From positions 310,001 through 374,000 of the forward strand of contig BLSF01000002.1 in the NCBI GenBank assembly GCA_012862575.1: a stretch of DNA of 64,000 bases, in the 5' to 3' direction. Below the pieces are notes generated by a model that did no database searches, was not told the origin of the DNA, and worked only from the letters and a program-made list of their open reading frames with translations. Every line of letters begins with the position of its first letter. Positions within the stretch are counted from its first letter, which is position 1. The translations under genes were made by a program, and so were the position numbers. Shown one piece after another: positions 38,453-49,384 of this stretch. This DNA comes from Parietichytrium sp. I65-24A (lineage: Eukaryota > Sar > Bigyra > Thraustochytrida > Thraustochytriidae).

Positions 38453-40975
38453 ATGATCCACAGGGAAAAGTTTTGTGAGGTGTACAAAGAGATACTTTTT
38501 GGCCCGGCGGAAGCGAACCCAAAGTGGCTCTTCTATGATGACTCCTGGGAGGAGTTGCTGTTGCTGCCTGTGAACGCGAAATGGCTGAGACGAACCTTGT
38601 CCTCGCTCCCGGCCGAGCGTCTTTCCAGAGTAAGTCCGATGGCTTGCAAAGGTGTTCGCATGTGTTGCTGATGGGAAGTGTGGTTGTACGTTTCTTGTTG
38701 CGTCGTTGGCGATTGGCGATGTGCGCAGACTGTGCGGAGTAAAGCTTTCAAGAACGAGCCTCTGACGCACGTCCTCTTAGCGCGACTTGTAAAATCAACA
38801 AAGAGGGAAACGCCGACTCTGCAAGGGCACCTGAGACAAAAGCATGCTTTGGAAGCGCTGGGTATCGTGCTCTTTTGCCTCTTTGAGAGACCGTGTATTG
38901 ACTTTAAGCAGCAGACCCTCAGTCTCTTCTGTAACATTGAAACCGCAGAACTATTCTTCGCAAACATGATCAGGCAGCTTGCCGACATTGTGCTTGCTCC
39001 AAGCAATGACGCCTCCTTCGTAGATCTCGACGTGTACATTCGACAACTCTCGCTGCAAGTTTTTCTGATGCTGGAAGTCGCCTGCGACAATCTTCAGCGC
39101 AACTCCATCCTGGATCACTTTGCGGTGAATAGCACCTTGATCATAGAAATGCTGGATAGCATTTGTCGACTAGATTTTCCTCTGCGGCAGAAAGAAGTTG
39201 CATTCTCACTCCTGACAATCCTTTGTAACCACAGAAAACACGAATCGAGGAATCCGTTTGCAGCGCACCTGCGATCCCTGCCCGTCAACGACGTTCACAT
39301 CTACTTATTTTCGCTGCGCGATGTATTGCGAACGTGCAACCAACATCTTGTGAGGTGCACGACTGGAACCTACTCTGGTAGCAATCAAGACTCCCTCTCT
39401 GGCATGGTGGAGTCCGCGTCAGAGACAATGATAGCTTGGGGCGCCCAGATCGGGTCTGCATTTGGCGCATGGTTTTCCGGCCTTGACATGCCCATGGTCG
39501 AAGCCTTGTCGCCTACCGCGGGCTCAAAGGAAACAACTGTACGAGAGCCCAGCAAGGCCCCAATTGTGCAGCACGGCGCCAGCCCTATAGTATGCGACGC
39601 AACCATCTGGTGGCACACCAGATTTCTTCTTTTGATTGTTTACGAGCTCTTCTGCTCCAGTGGTGGCGATGCATGGATGAAGGCATTAGTAGAACACGAC
39701 GTTCCACCCTGGGCAGCTGATAATCAAGGCTCTCAAGGCGGTGCTTTGCAACCCTTAGTCTGTTCGCAGCTCCTTCTTGAGAGCATAATCCACATTTCAT
39801 TCTGCATTCACGCAAATAGTGATCCTGCCTCACTTTCTGCGCATCTCGGCCTACTCATTATCAGGTGCCTCACCGAGAACGTCCAGGTAGCCACACTCTT
39901 ATTTGCGACAAGTTTGGAAGAGACCGACAACTTGGAGAAGCTTTACGTGTTTGAGCGAAAAGGGGCTTCTTTTTCCGGGCATCTCGCGCGTGTTTCAGCC
40001 ATGCAGAGGCACCATCTCGCAAAGGGCTTGGATAGCACGGAAGCAAATCAGAAGACAGATCCCTCACAGACTCCTTTGGCGCGGCACAACAGCTCTTCGG
40101 GAAACACAGTTGAGAAGTCCTTAGCCGCAGTACTCTTCAGGCAACTTAGCTGTGTCCTTCTGGAGCACTGTTCCCTGGTGGAGACCTCTCAAACGCGTCC
40201 CGATGCGAACTCGGCGGAATCATCGGCTAGCAAACCGTGGAGCGGCGCGTCACAGAGTTCTGGACCGGCTTCTTTCAGAGCAAAGGACGGAGCTCTCAGT
40301 GTCAGAGTGGTGGAGTGTTTGCACCGCCTCCTACTCTTTGCAAAGCGAGCTGTGTCCCCAGAGAAAGGGTCGCAGCTAGGCATTGAATGGGGACTGATTT
40401 CCAAATCTCTCTTCGCACTTGTTAGAGTCCTGAGCATCGGACCTAGCTGCTTTCCGGACCTTGGAGATTCGAAGTTTCTTTCACTCTGCGCTCATCTCGC
40501 ACATGTCGTCAATCTCATTTTGAACTCAGATAGTCTTAGCGACACGGAACGAGTGCTGTTTTTATTTGAGATACTCAGCCATCGGTCTGCTGTAGAGGGC
40601 CTTTGTAAAAAGTTGGAAGGGGATCCGGTCCTCTTCAAGCTGGGTGGAAGAAGACTTGTGCAGCAGGAGTTTGCAAACATCAAGAACATTCTGTTTCACT
40701 TTTCCTCCGTCGTAATCATGCTGGAGAATCCTGAGGAGCAGACCGACGAAACGAACCACAAGCAGCGGATACTTCGTGAGAGAGCAATGATGGCAAAAAT
40801 GGCCGAGAATGCCTCGAGCCTACGACTAAAGCCGCACGATCGACTTCGGGACGGCTTTCAAAGGTTTACTGAAACCGGCGAAGAGAGAGGTCTTATTCGC
40901 GACTTTCTAACTCAGCTCCTGGCAGACACAAAGGCATTGCGCATATTCGAACGGGCTGTCAAAAAGAAGCCATGA
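38453..40975 (+). CDS. ARMH3: ARMH3 (C10orf76/DUF1741) homologue, two exons
   Basis: Exons are 38453-38629 and 38729-40975 (807 aa). The 99-bp intron is GTAAGT...GCAG, phase 0. The ATG at 38453 is the first in its frame. The N-terminus FCEVYKEILFG...DDSWEELLLLPVNAKWL matches that of animal ARMH3. The block LSLQVFLMLEVACDNLQRNSILDHF...RKHESRNPFAAHL matches its conserved armadillo-like region. The C-terminal DUF1741-type helices extend to about residue 800. ARMH3 binds PI4KB at the Golgi and supports PI4P production and GBF1/Arf1 function. There is no signal peptide or membrane helix, as in the family. It is somewhat longer than the human protein (about 690 aa), mainly by insertions in the middle (about residues 270-310 and 480-570). 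Confidence 0.85.
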
Positions 40976-41579
40976 TTAATTTGTCAGTGACGTTACCAGT
41001 GACGGTTTTCGGCGTTTAGAATAATATAGACATGTGACGTGTGAACTATTTTTGGGCGAACTGCGCACACCCATCGTTCGTTAGTTTTCATTGGCCAATG
41101 ACGGCGTTATTGTTTCGAAGATTTGCAAGGCGCCGAACCAACTGCAAGGAGTGATAGTGAAGGGGCCTCAATATTTATTCTTGACTCTGTTGACCACAAC
41201 AGAACGTGACGCAAGAGTATTGAATTGCAAAGTCAATTCGATTAAACTTCTATTCATCCATTTTTATTTTGAAAAGATAATAAAAGAAAAAATGAAAAAG
41301 AAAAGTATAAGATGAAGGTCAAAGAGAAGATATGATTATCTCGATGTTATCGATTTCCACAAAAACAAGAATGAGGCAAAAGCAGAAGATGCTGTCAACC
41401 TAAAAGACTGGGGCTCTCGCAAGCCGCCAGACCTTTATTCACTGAGATGAAATTCAATCCCACCCCACACATTTGGCGGCCACCGCTTGCCGTAGCAGGA
41501 CCATCGCGCAAACTAGCTCTGGAATTTTAAAAAGCCTCAATTAGCAGGCGCATGCGCATGCGCATGCGCATGAGGGCTT
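40976..41579. other. Convergent 3' flanks with GCGCAT repeat
   Basis: It lies between ARMH3 (plus) and eIF4G (minus). An alternating purine-pyrimidine run, four GCGCAT units, lies at about 41549-41573, ten bases before the eIF4G stop. Otherwise AT-rich with no gene. Confidence 0.6.
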
Positions 41580-44500
41580 TCAAGCCACAGAAGGAAAAAG
41601 GCTTTCGAATCCGTTGTCCTTTACAAAGGCTTTAACAGAGTCGTCAGTGGCTTTCTCTCCGAGAAGGGACTTGAGGTCGAAGCTGTCGGCTTGGTCGATG
41701 ACGGCCTTCTCGCCTTCGTCACTGCCCTTGATCTCAGAGAAGACAGCGGCAAGAAACTTGGCAATCAAATGCGGGGTCTCCGCAGAGAATTTTGTGAGGC
41801 AGTTTGGCAGGCTCGAAATTTTCAAGCAACCACCCTCGATCAGCTTGGCAAACAACTTTCCGTAGTACTGGAAAGCAAGAGGGTTGTCCATAAGCTCGTC
41901 TCCAAGGAATTCCAGCTTATCCTCCATGGCGGAAACAAGCACACCCTCGTCAATAATCTTCTCCTGGCAGATGATCTTGAGAGCCTCAGGAATGTGGCGG
42001 CGTTCTGCTTCCTTCTTCTCTACCACCAACTTGCACGCAATCTTCACCATCCACGCCTTGGCCTCATCCGCACTCTCTACTTCGCGGAGAATCTCGTTCA
42101 TAGAGTCGACGAGCTCAGAAGACATCTGCAACTCAACGTACTCGGTGAAAGTAAACTCGATCTTGTTCACCATCTTCTCGTGGTCCAGCTTTGGCTCGGA
42201 GGATGTAGAAGGCGGCTTGGCTGGAGCGGCAGAGCGGTTTGGAGGAGCAGAAGATCCACCACGACCAGGAAATGAATCCTTGCCTCGCGCTTGAGCGCCG
42301 CTAAAGTTAGGCTTGGAAAGGCCGAGTCCGCCAGCACGCAGGCCGGTGCCAGCTCCAAGGCTTGGTCCCAAGCGAACTGAACCTCCAGCGCGGTTTCCAA
42401 GAGCGGATGCAGTTCCCGAAGAAGCAGCATTGCTGCCAGGAGCATTGCCTCCTCCAATCGAGCTACCAAGTGGTCTTGGAGCGTTTGAGTTACTCTGGCC
42501 GATCTTGTATCCCTGGCCCATAGTTCCCATGGTTCCGAACTGAGCACCGACCTGTGGAAAGGCCTTGCGTCCAGCTGGGGACTTGTCACGAGGGTCCATG
42601 CCGCGTCCGCCACGTGGCCCCATGCCAGTGTTACCAGGTGCTCCGCGCATGCCGCGAGCAGCAGGAGCAGCACCGCGAGCAGCAGCACGATTCTTCTCGA
42701 GCTCTTCACGCTGAGCATCCTTGTGCACATCCTCGATCTTCTTCGCCTTCAGCTCCTCGCGCCTTGCCTGCCAGCCGTTCTCACGGAGTTCGATAAGATC
42801 CAGGATCATAAAACGGTGACGAGCAGCGATTGACTTGTTGTTGGCGATGTTGCGGAGCTCAACAAAATAGTTGTTGATAAACTCCTTGTGTGCTTCCTTG
42901 GCATTGGACTCAAGAGTGTAACCGATGGTGGTGAGCAGCTTGCACAGGCACTCCAGATCCTCTTCCTCAGGCACTCCATTTGGGTTGCCGTTCTTTGGAA
43001 AGAGAATCTTGTAGATGCACGAATGCATGACTTTCGAGGTGAGAATATCCTTTTTGAAGAGCTCGCCAATGAATTGCACATTGCCCAGCACCTTGCGCTT
43101 GATCTTGAGAGCCTCGTAAGTGAGATCTTGTAGCTGGAGCTTGAGCTCGCTGAGCTTGGACTCGTCTGTTTCATCTTTAATCTTGTCCTTGCACTTTGCG
43201 ACTTCCTCTTCGGCGGATTGGATCTGAGCTTCTTTCTCAAATTCCTCCTGGCATTTGTTCAACAGAATACGCTTAAAGTTGGTGCTCATCGCAGCGATCT
43301 TGCGAGCCTCTTGTTCGGACGGGTAGGGTCCCATAAGTCTGGTGGAGTCATCCTCTGACTCGTCGCTGGTAGTGGTCCAGTACCAACCTCCGTCCTTCTC
43401 AATAAACTCGACAAAGTCCCAAATCTCATCGTTGTTCTTGACGATTACCTTACAAAGCTCGGCGTACAACTCGCCAAACTTTGGCTCTGAAAGAGCCTTG
43501 TCAAAGATAGCAGCGATGGTCTCCTTGAGCATAGTAACGCTGTACATTGGCACCTCCAACATTTGCTTGGAGAGACGGTCGAACTTTTCCAGGGTAAGCT
43601 TGTTGAGAATACCCTTCACTTTCTTCACAGTTGCCTCAAGCTCATTGGCAGCGGCTTTAGGCTTCCAAGCGTTCTCGGAGACCTTGATTGGTGGAGCGAC
43701 AATGCCAGCGCCCATTCCAGCAGCAGGAGCTGCCCCGCCGCGTCCACCGCGCCCAGCACCTCCGCCACGACCACCACCGCCGCGCTCCCACTGTCCACCG
43801 ACAGCGCCACCACGGCCAGGCTGCCCGCGGAAGCTGCCGCCTCCAGCAGCGCCACCAGGGCCACCGAACCCGGAACGGCCGCCGGCGCCACCGAAGGACG
43901 AACCTTGCCGGGTCAGTTGTGCGCCTCTAACTTGAATAATATCGAAGCTAATCTCGGTAAGCTCCTCTGGAATATCTTTGGCAACGTCTTTGTACTGAAG
44001 GAGGTCGAAGAGGCTATAAGTGATTTTGCCAGTTCCGTTGACGTCACGGGCAGCGGCTTCATTTCCCTTCGCGGCCTCGGCAGCCTTTTCCTCGCGCTCG
44101 GCCTCCTCGGCTTTGCGCTTCTTCTCCTCTTCAGCGAGACGAGCCTCCTCTTCGAGCTGCTTCTTCTTAGCGGCAAGCTCGTCGGCCTTTCTCTTAGCCT
44201 CGGCCTCTTTTCGCTGGCGCTCTGCTTGCTCCTGCTCCTCCTGAAGCTTTTTCTTTTTCTCCTCCGCAAGACGCTGCTGCTCTTCAAGCTGAGCCTTAGC
44301 CTCAGCCTCCTTTCTCTGCCTCTCGACGAGCTCCTGATTTGTGTCTTTCTCTGGCGTAACCGCAGGAGTCTCAGACTTTGCCTGCGCTGGCTCCTGTGCA
44401 CTGGCGCTGCTAGCTTCTGGAGCGGACCTTTCCCCTTGGTCTACTCCCAAGACTGCCTTCGCTGCCTTCTCGCGCATCTCATTAGACGCGTTGCTCTGCG

Positions 44501-45167
44501 ATCCAGAGGTGGCAGGGCGAGAGTTAGAGCCCGCGGCGGGTGCGTTGCCAGACGGTTGCGCGGAAGGAGGAGGCGCTGGAGCGCTTTGTGCCATCTGCTG
44601 CTTCTTCTGCCTTTCCTTGAGCTTCTCCTGAACAAGGTCAGGCTCCTTCTGGGACAAAGCCTCAAGGAGGAGATTACGTTTTGGCCCGGCTGCAGCAGGC
44701 GGCTTGCTCTGCTGCGGCTGCGCGGACTGCGGCTGCTGCATCTGTGACTGTGGGTGGCTTGCCATGCTTGAGTCGTAGTACATCGAGCGCGGTGCCCCGT
44801 AGGAGTAAGCCGGAACTCCTTTGGATCTGTCCTGCCCGTCCATTCCAGGCTGCGGCATCATGTACGGATGTCCGTAATATTGGCCCATCTGCGCTTGCGG
44901 GTACATTGGGGCCATGTACGGCGATCCGTAATACGGAGGCATCGGCGAAAAGCTCGGCGATCCCCTCCCTGCGCCAGCGTAGTTTGGGTCAGCGCCGCCC
45001 ATCTGCGGCGACGAATTTGTCCTTCCGGGCATCTGCCCGTACTGCATCTGCTGTTGCATCGGCGACCCTTGGTAACCCCCGCGCTGCTGCTGCTGCTGCT
45101 GCTGCTGTGGTGGCTGACCGCCCTTCTTCTGCCCCCCGCGGCTATCCTGCTGTGCGTCCTGGCTCAT
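41580..45167 (-). CDS. EIF4G: Translation initiation factor eIF4G
   Basis: The protein is 1195 aa from ATG 45167. It scaffolds eIF4E, eIF4A and eIF3 on capped mRNA. Residues 1-160 are Gln/Met/Pro/Tyr-rich. Residues 275-370 form a Glu/Lys-rich helix. A canonical eIF4E-binding motif Y-x4-L-phi is Y384 SLFD L389 L390. An RGG-rich box lies at 443-480. The MIF4G domain spans about 514-801 (ILNKLTLEKFDRLSKQML, NFKRILLNKCQEEFEKE, LGNVQFIGELFKKDILTSKVMHSCI, LECLCKLLTTIGYTLE). It is interrupted by an extra segment at about 582-629 with GGWYWTTTSDESEDD and LMGPYPSEQEARKIA. The MA3 domain is at about 991-1115. No W2 domain is visible. A CAG-type run encodes the poly-Gln near the N-terminus. Confidence 0.93.
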   Translation of the reverse strand: MSQDAQQDSRGGQKKGGQPPQQQQQQQQRGGYQGSPMQQQMQYGQMPGRTNSSPQMGGADPNYAGAGRGSPSFSPMPPYYGSPYMAPMYPQAQMGQYYGHPYMMPQPGMDGQDRSKGVPAYSYGAPRSMYYDSSMASHPQSQMQQPQSAQPQQSKPPAAAGPKRNLLLEALSQKEPDLVQEKLKERQKKQQMAQSAPAPPPSAQPSGNAPAAGSNSRPATSGSQSNASNEMREKAAKAVLGVDQGERSAPEASSASAQEPAQAKSETPAVTPEKDTNQELVERQRKEAEAKAQLEEQQRLAEEKKKKLQEEQEQAERQRKEAEAKRKADELAAKKKQLEEEARLAEEEKKRKAEEAEREEKAAEAAKGNEAAARDVNGTGKITYSLFDLLQYKDVAKDIPEELTEISFDIIQVRGAQLTRQGSSFGGAGGRSGFGGPGGAAGGGSFRGQPGRGGAVGGQWERGGGGRGGGAGRGGRGGAAPAAGMGAGIVAPPIKVSENAWKPKAAANELEATVKKVKGILNKLTLEKFDRLSKQMLEVPMYSVTMLKETIAAIFDKALSEPKFGELYAELCKVIVKNNDEIWDFVEFIEKDGGWYWTTTSDESEDDSTRLMGPYPSEQEARKIAAMSTNFKRILLNKCQEEFEKEAQIQSAEEEVAKCKDKIKDETDESKLSELKLQLQDLTYEALKIKRKVLGNVQFIGELFKKDILTSKVMHSCIYKILFPKNGNPNGVPEEEDLECLCKLLTTIGYTLESNAKEAHKEFINNYFVELRNIANNKSIAARHRFMILDLIELRENGWQARREELKAKKIEDVHKDAQREELEKNRAAARGAAPAARGMRGAPGNTGMGPRGGRGMDPRDKSPAGRKAFPQVGAQFGTMGTMGQGYKIGQSNSNAPRPLGSSIGGGNAPGSNAASSGTASALGNRAGGSVRLGPSLGAGTGLRAGGLGLSKPNFSGAQARGKDSFPGRGGSSAPPNRSAAPAKPPSTSSEPKLDHEKMVNKIEFTFTEYVELQMSSELVDSMNEILREVESADEAKAWMVKIACKLVVEKKEAERRHIPEALKIICQEKIIDEGVLVSAMEDKLEFLGDELMDNPLAFQYYGKLFAKLIEGGCLKISSLPNCLTKFSAETPHLIAKFLAAVFSEIKGSDEGEKAVIDQADSFDLKSLLGEKATDDSVKAFVKDNGFESLFPSVA

Positions 45168-47579
45168 CTTTCCAAGACCTTATCAGAACCGCCCTTTGCT
45201 GCTGCTGCTTTCTCCAAAGCCAACGAACTAACGCGACAACACCCGCTGCCTCGCAGTCGACCTGACTTGTCTTCCTGATCCCGGTTCTGGTTCCGGTCCC
45301 CTGTTCCCCTGTTCCCCCACTCCCCGAGTCGTCCGGGGTGGCTGGAGTAGCTGCCTGGTTGTTGGTTTTCTGGTACTTGTGGTACTTTCGTCGCTGTCGT
45401 CTCTGGCGCGCGGCGCAGGGAGACGAGGGCAGCGGACGAAGTGAGTGAAGCTGGTGGTAACGAGATACTCTACCCAACAGAGAGAGAGACGCAGTCACAC
45501 AGACGCGTCGTCTGCCTGCGATCCTCTTCCTCTCTCTCTCTCTCGATCTCTCTCTCTCTCTCTGTCTCTCTCTCGATCTCTGTCTCCTAATCTCTCTCTC
45601 TGTGTCTCTCTCTATCTCTCGCTTACCATCACTTTCTATCTAGGCTAGAGCTCTCTACGAGTGCTAGGGCATCCCCACTCACTAGTAGTATTAGCACCGG
45701 CACTACGGCGCTATCACTCTGCTCCACAAATCCGCCTTCCCTCTCGCCTCTTCTCCTTTACCTAATCTTTTGACCATGTGACCCCTACTCCATCTTTCGC
45801 CTATGAGCGTCTATGCGTATCGCGTAGCTAGCCTTCGCGTCAGCTGGTTCCTATGGGTTTTCGTGGGAGAGAAGCTGGGCTAGCCCGAGATAGCCTGATT
45901 TAGACGAGCGGCTACGCATAGGGCGGCTGGTGTAGGAGTGGTTATGGGGAATGTGTAGCAGGGGCTAGCGGGGATAGGGCGGAAGAGATGAATGGCTGGC
46001 TAGTGGTGAGACTGGTGGTAGTGCTGCGTAGGTGACGTAGAGACAGGAAGAGGTGATAGTAAATTGTCTAAGAATGGAGCGGTGGTGGTGGAGCTCCTGT
46101 GCGGTTGAGGCTAAGCGCAGGCCTAGCAACTTGGCTGGACGCCGTGGATTTGCCGTTCCGTTAGGTGTGGAGAGTGTGGAGAGTGTGGAGAGTGTGGAGA
46201 AGTTGAAGCGTGGAGAGTGGACTGACTGATTGCCTCCTGCCACTTGACTTACTCGGACTGATTTGATTCGACTGCCAAATTCTGTGTAGCTTGTAGCTCT
46301 CCATCGATGCGTTCACCTCTGAAAGCTCTCCGCAGGGAAGAGTGCGAGTGCCAGGACTCTGAAATTCTGCTTTTCAAATGTGGAATGCGAATTTTAAAAA
46401 AAGAGCTTTCAAAATGCGATCTAACGGCGTCTGCTACATAGGGTAATCCGCAGCTAACTTTAATGTTAGCTAAGGTTGGCGTGGGATGGGATGGTTTTGA
46501 GGTGCAGGAAAGGCGCCTCATGCTCCCTCATGCCTCCGCCCGATTTGGGTTCTCTTGCATCCGGCACATCAGGCCTGCTCTGCGACCAGCGCGAGCCTCT
46601 GAGAGTATATCATATGCTCTCAATCGGGACTCTCCAGTTCTTTCACGTCTAAATGCGCAAAAGCACAGTTTCTGTTTCGTAAAGAAATTGAGCGCAGGTT
46701 CATGGCAGGTCGTCCGTAGACTCTCCACAAAAAGAAACAGAACTCCGCAAAAAAGAGGGGCACATGGCGAGTTTTTAAACCGCTTAGCGTCGCTACACAG
46801 CTTTTAGATAGGCTTATGAAATCCTATTTCTTGGCTATCAGGTATTTGGGTGGATTTGGTGAAGGCATGAGGAGCGTTAGTATTTTCGCTACTGAGCATT
46901 TTTCCGTGTCGTCAGAGATGAGTCGGATGGGTGGTTGGAGATTGACTGTGCATCATTACGTCTTCATGTACACTTCCGCTACTCGGAGTTTGTTTGGTTC
47001 TAGTCCCGGGACATGTGCGATCTGAAGCTCGAACCCGGTTCTAGCGGAAAGCGAGCGATAGCAAGCAGCGACAACCCCTGCCATAGATAAAATAATGGCT
47101 GGAAAGAACCGCGCATAGAGACTTGCAAAGGCTGTCGTCGCTCTCGTTCTTTGATTCGGTTCTTCAATGGATTGAAAAATTCCCAAGAATTGTCGATGCC
47201 GCAAAAACGATCAATTGGTGCGTCGAAATGGTGGGAGCGAACTGCGAACACGACTAACACGACCCCAAGAGTCGCTCGCTGCAAGAGGTGTCCATTCGGA
47301 GCCTTCACTGCTCGGTTCCTGAAGAAGGTGGGTGGGTACCTTTACCAAGCGTCTAAGAATATATGGGACCACATACCAGCGGATATACAACTAAATGCGT
47401 TCCGCAGAACAATTGCGGAACGCAATTAGAAGGCTTGTTTCCCATTGCACAGTGGTCGGTCAGTGGTCGCGAGTGGTCGCCGGAAGACCAACGTCTATTC
47501 GCGCAAGCGACGCGAGTTGCCGCAGAAAGAAGGGCAAGCGCATACATTCATACATCTCCATACATCTCCATTCTCGCTT
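45168..47579. other. Long intergenic region, eIF4G and RPA12
   Basis: (TC)n tracts lie at 45524-45620, upstream of eIF4G and purine-rich on its coding strand. A GTGTGGAGA unit is repeated four times at about 46165-46200. A perfect 11-bp inverted repeat with a 7-bp loop lies at 47396-47424 (arms TGCGTTCCGCA and TGCGGAACGCA). Open frames here, such as 47151-47429, have no recognised domain. I see no gene. Confidence 0.55.
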
Positions 47580-47667
47580 GAACGTGGGAACGTGGGAACG
47601 TGGGAACGTGGGAACGTGGGAACGTGGGAACGTGGGAACGTGGGAACGTGGGAACGTGGGAACGTGC
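47580..47667. repeat. 9-bp minisatellite next to the RPA12 start codon
   Basis: Nine exact copies of GAACGTGGG plus a partial one, ending ten bases before the RPA12 ATG. The frame of RPA12 is open through the repeat (reading GTWERGNV) but has no upstream ATG. Confidence 0.95.
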
Positions 47668-47677
47668 ACGCGCCAAG

Positions 47678-48073
47678 ATGGACCCGCTTGCTTGCCGGTC
47701 GAGCTTTTGCACGAAATGCGGAACACTGCTGCCCACGCCAAACACGGATGAGCTGACCTGCTATTGCTGCGGATCCGTGTTTTCTTACGCGGATATGAAC
47801 GAGGGGAATTTGAGGATTGTCACACAGAGCGAGCCCAAGATGGAGCCACGATGGGCGCAGAAGCGCAAAGAAGAGCTGTTCCCGGGATCCACGCAAAACC
47901 TGGCGTCCTTTCTCTCCCGCGAGAAGCAGCGCGCCACGGTGGAGGAGGACTGTCCAAAGTGCGGACATAGCCGCGCGAGTTTCTACACCATGCAGCTGCG
48001 GTCTGTAGATGAGGGGCAAACTGTGTTTTACGAGTGCCTAAAGTGCTCACACACCTGGAGCCAGAACAATTAA
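47678..48073 (+). CDS. RPA12: RNA polymerase I subunit RPA12
   Basis: The protein is 131 aa, the usual length. The N-terminal zinc ribbon has C11-x2-C14 (FCTKCGTLLP) and C28/C31 (CYCCG). The C-terminal TFIIS-like zinc ribbon has C92-x2-C95 and C120-x2-C123 (YECLKCSHTW). It carries the loop MQLRSVDEGQTVFY with the acidic pair D111-E112. In TFIIS and RPA12 this pair reaches the active site to promote transcript cleavage. RPA12 acts in the nucleolus in rRNA synthesis, cleavage and termination. RPB9 and RPC11 share this plan; the N-terminal FCTKCGTLLP and the DE loop favour RPA12. The stop is convergent with SEH1, 339 bp away. Confidence 0.88.
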   Translation: MDPLACRSSFCTKCGTLLPTPNTDELTCYCCGSVFSYADMNEGNLRIVTQSEPKMEPRWAQKRKEELFPGSTQNLASFLSREKQRATVEEDCPKCGHSRASFYTMQLRSVDEGQTVFYECLKCSHTWSQNN

Positions 48074-48412
48074 CGCATTTCGTCGCCGTCGATGCTGTAC
48101 ATACTGGTTGCGGCTTGCTTGCATATCCGACCACTTGGAATCCGTCACTGAAAAGGCGGGGTCCGCCGAAGCGCGTGTACCCTATATTCAAAGGCCGTAA
48201 GGATGGAGCGTGGGCTGCTCGTCACGATATTTGATCAACGTTATGTTATCCCTTTTGGTTTTTCTAGAGCTAGCAAGAGAGAAACTAGTGGGAAATTTTT
48301 AAAAGCTTTCTATACGTACAGCGAGATAGCACCCGCAGCTGGTTTTTCCCGGCGCAAGTCAAGCAACAACCCTTTATATATACGAAGATGAAAAAAGGAC
48401 CTTCGATAGTCG
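48074..48412. other. Convergent 3' flanks of RPA12 and SEH1
   Basis: No gene or RNA is recognised. Confidence 0.6.
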
Positions 48413-49384
48413 TTACCCGGACACAGTCTCCGATGTTATTTGATTCCACTCATTTTTGAAGTTTTTGCGCCAAAGCGTGACCGTGCCATCATCACCAGAT
48501 GCACCGAGCACAGTGCCGGTGATGTTCCACTCGCAGCGCCACACCTCGCTCTTCGTCTGAAGTTCTGCTTCCGAGACGGCGTCACTATAAGTTTGCGTCT
48601 CTCCGTTCCATGTAAGTTTCCAAACCTGCACTTTATCGCCGCTGGACTTGGCACTAGCGATCAGGTGGTATGAGCGACCAAGGTTTGGGGCCCAACAAAC
48701 ATCATTAATGCCCGAAGAGCTGTGGTCCGGGAGCTCAACCACCATCTCCCAGCGGCGCTCATTGTGATTTTTGGCCCATATCTTCAGATCCGTTGCGCTT
48801 CCAACCACGAGCATTTGAGAATCGAAACGCGAAGGATTCCAGGATAAGCACCTCGCTGCCTCCTTTGGATTTGCCAGAAACTTCTCGCTCATTGTCCAGT
48901 TGCTGAGGTTCATTACATCGTCTACAACGTACAGTCTGACGTACCCGTCCGAGGAGCACGTAGCCAAACACAGGCCTGAGTACCTAGGCGCAAATTTCAT
49001 ATCTGATAGAGTTTCGTTCCGCTCCACAGATAGGCTAGCGACACTCTTCCACCTCGAGGTGTTTTCCAAATTCTTCGGCTTCGACTCGTCGTTAACGTCC
49101 GAGCTCGCAGGCGTGTCAAGCTCTTCCCAAATGCAAATTTGCCCCAAGCTGCACGATGCCAGCACCTGTCCAAACTCAGGGTGAGCCCACTTGACCTTCG
49201 AGACAGCATCCCTGTGCCCATTCTTTAAAACGGCTTCGCACTGCCATTCCCCTGCTGCATTTTCTCTCCAGATTTTGATCGTGTGGTCTGCACTGCACGT
49301 TGCCAACCGCTTCCCGTAGTGGTCATACGCCACATCGTGAATAAAATCGTCGTGCTCAGCGCTAAAATCACTCTTTAGACGCAT
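48413..49384 (-). CDS. SEH1: Nucleoporin SEH1 (WD40)
   Basis: The protein is 323 aa from ATG 49384. It is a WD40 propeller of the SEC13 family. The N-terminus HDDFIHDVAYDHYGKRLATCSADHTIKIW and the block VKWAHPEFGQVLASCSLGQICIWEE match SEH1. VMNLSNW, CLSWNPS and CWAPNLGRSYHLIASA are further SEH1 signatures that separate it from SEC13. SEH1 is part of the Y complex of the nuclear pore and of the GATOR2/SEA complex at the vacuole or lysosome. Its propeller is completed by a blade from the partner (NUP85 or SEA4/MIOS), which agrees with only about six blades here. Confidence 0.92.
   Translation of the reverse strand: MRLKSDFSAEHDDFIHDVAYDHYGKRLATCSADHTIKIWRENAAGEWQCEAVLKNGHRDAVSKVKWAHPEFGQVLASCSLGQICIWEELDTPASSDVNDESKPKNLENTSRWKSVASLSVERNETLSDMKFAPRYSGLCLATCSSDGYVRLYVVDDVMNLSNWTMSEKFLANPKEAARCLSWNPSRFDSQMLVVGSATDLKIWAKNHNERRWEMVVELPDHSSSGINDVCWAPNLGRSYHLIASAKSSGDKVQVWKLTWNGETQTYSDAVSEAELQTKSEVWRCEWNITGTVLGASGDDGTVTLWRKNFKNEWNQITSETVSG

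Noticed and set aside
43563-44747. Plus-strand frame of 394 codons
   Set aside because: Antisense to the Glu/Lys-rich and Gly-rich parts of eIF4G; its Leu-rich composition is a mirror of the AAG/GAG codons.
47025-47045. CTCGAACCCGG, like a minus-strand tRNA T arm
   Set aside because: No matching acceptor stem or anticodon arm within tRNA distance.
47151-47429. Plus-strand frame of 92 codons before RPA12
   Set aside because: No domain, passes through the inverted repeat at 47396-47424, and sits in the promoter region.
47580-47667. CRISPR-like regular repeat
   Set aside because: Head-to-tail 9-bp units with no spacers, in a eukaryotic genome; a minisatellite.
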